From an uncultured Opitutia bacterium (GTDB lineage Bacteria; Verrucomicrobiota; Verrucomicrobiia; Opitutales; Opitutaceae): DNA of 64,000 nucleotides. The stretch lies in NCBI GenBank assembly GCA_903834135.1, contig CAILHZ010000010.1, forward strand, positions 1-64,000. Reading direction: 5' to 3'. Position numbers and translations under genes: made by a program. Shown here in pieces: positions 63,533-64,000 of this stretch (its first letter is position 1; each line of letters opens with the position of its first letter). Under the pieces are notes generated by a model. The model worked only from the letters and a program-made list of their open reading frames with translations. It did not search any database and had not been told where the DNA came from.

Positions 63533-64000
63533 AATTCAATTCCACTTTGTGCTTTAACACCCTCTGAAAAGGGGTGTTTTATCTCAGTCATTTCAGTGAC
63601 TAGATCTGCAGCATCAATTAATGCTTTAGGTGCACTCCTGCCTGTAATGACTACGTGAATTCCAGCAGTACGTTTACTTAGGGCCTCAATCACTTCACTG
63701 ACAGGCAAGTAATCATGAGCAAGTGCAATGTTAAGCTCATCTAAGAGAAGCAATCTGACGTTAGCTTTTTCTAGGTAGGAGCATGCCAGTGCCCAGCCTT
63801 CTCTGCAGCGAGCTATATCGGCTGCTCTATTTTGAGTATCCCACGTAAAGCCGTCTCCAACTTTGTGCCAAGTTAGCAGGGGAGACTTTAAGGCTTTCTC
63901 TGCAGCGTGATCGCCTGATTTAATAAATTGAATAACAGCACAGGGCTTTGCGTGGCCAAGCATGCGAGTGAGCATTCCAAATGCAGCAGTACTCTTTCCC
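63529..64000 (-). CDS. cobO: Cob(I)alamin/corrinoid adenosyltransferase, partial
   Basis: Attaches the adenosyl group to cobalt of corrinoids in the B12 pathway or in salvage (CobO/BtuR/CobA type). The gene runs off the right edge; the P-loop is visible as GKSTAAF at its very end (63999 downwards). Sequence continues CAVIQFIKSGDHAAEKAL, WDTQNRAADIARCREGWALA, LLLLDELNIALAHDYL (Walker B-like) and HVVITGRSAPKALIDAADLVTEM, which match the family, ending KAQSGIEF. Only the first few residues are missing. It overlaps the uxuA-like stop by 4 bp. Confidence 0.92.
   Translation of the reverse strand, partial: GKSTAAFGMLTRMLGHAKPCAVIQFIKSGDHAAEKALKSPLLTWHKVGDGFTWDTQNRAADIARCREGWALACSYLEKANVRLLLLDELNIALAHDYLPVSEVIEALSKRTAGIHVVITGRSAPKALIDAADLVTEMTEIKHPFSEGVKAQSGIEF
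63556..63580 (+). terminator. Terminator for the UxuA-like gene, inside cobO
   Basis: AACACCC pairs with GGGTGTT around TCTGAAAAG, followed by TT. It lies 24 bp beyond the stop of the plus-strand gene but within the coding end of the convergent cobO. Confidence 0.6.

Noticed and set aside
1-64000. CRISPR array, prophage, restriction-modification or known defence system
   Set aside because: No spaced direct repeats, phage structural genes, nuclease or methylase genes were seen in the window.

Overview
The window looks like a chromosomal segment of a Gram-negative bacterium, most likely a verrucomicrobial (Opitutae-like) lineage. This rests on an outer membrane toolkit (BamA, Skp/OmpH, LpxD, TolC/NodT channels, AsmA), a system II (ResB/CcsA) cytochrome c assembly pair, an L25 of the long CTC type next to pth-rpsF-ssb-rplI, a Tat-like leader on a mannonate-dehydratase-like enzyme, moderate A+T content judged by eye, and very few Shine-Dalgarno sequences. 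The phylum is an inference; there is no rRNA here to settle it.

Layout. 1-3041 is an accessory, decaying left edge: the 3' part of an IS66 element, a family 34-type glycosyltransferase, an unknown AT-rich ORF, an IS3-like orfA remnant cut by a second IS66-type end, a helicase fragment, and then tRNA-Asn with its terminator. From 3366 the order is that of a stable chromosome: a TPR glycosyltransferase; rplY-pth-rpsF-ssb-rplI-dnaB-bamA-skp-lpxD; a four-gene MdtABC/NodT-type RND efflux operon with overlapping stops and starts; recN; convergent ccsA/resB; pxpBCA (5-oxoprolinase); ychF; rpsP-trmD-rplS; transketolase. A MarR regulator then heads a second RND pump operon (MFP, pump, TolC), followed by an AsmA-like protein and a PlsC/acyl-CoA-synthetase fusion. 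On the minus strand comes a sugar-acid cluster (kdgK, uppP, Ldh2-type and PGDH-type dehydrogenases), divergent from a GlcD-like FAD oxidase.

The right part holds nusA-infB-rbfA-nrnA-truB-ribF-ROK kinase, an orphan HipB-like repressor with an operator-like repeat array, tRNA-Leu, a UxuA-like enzyme with an export signal, and cobO running off the right edge.

How the genes work together. The core genes cover translation (L25, S6, L9, S16, L19, TrmD, NusA, IF2, RbfA, TruB, Pth), replication and repair (SSB, DnaB, RecN), and envelope building (BamA, Skp, LpxD, UppP, AsmA, PlsC fusion). The UxuA-like protein (mannonate to KDG) and KdgK (KDG to KDPG) would be consecutive steps of hexuronate breakdown. 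I see no CRISPR array, prophage or clear defence island. The most interesting non-textbook signals are the terminator-bearing leader just before nusA, the three-box array in front of the toxin-less HipB, a 33-codon basic ORF downstream of kdgK, the nested IS debris beside tRNA-Asn, and the near absence of Shine-Dalgarno motifs.
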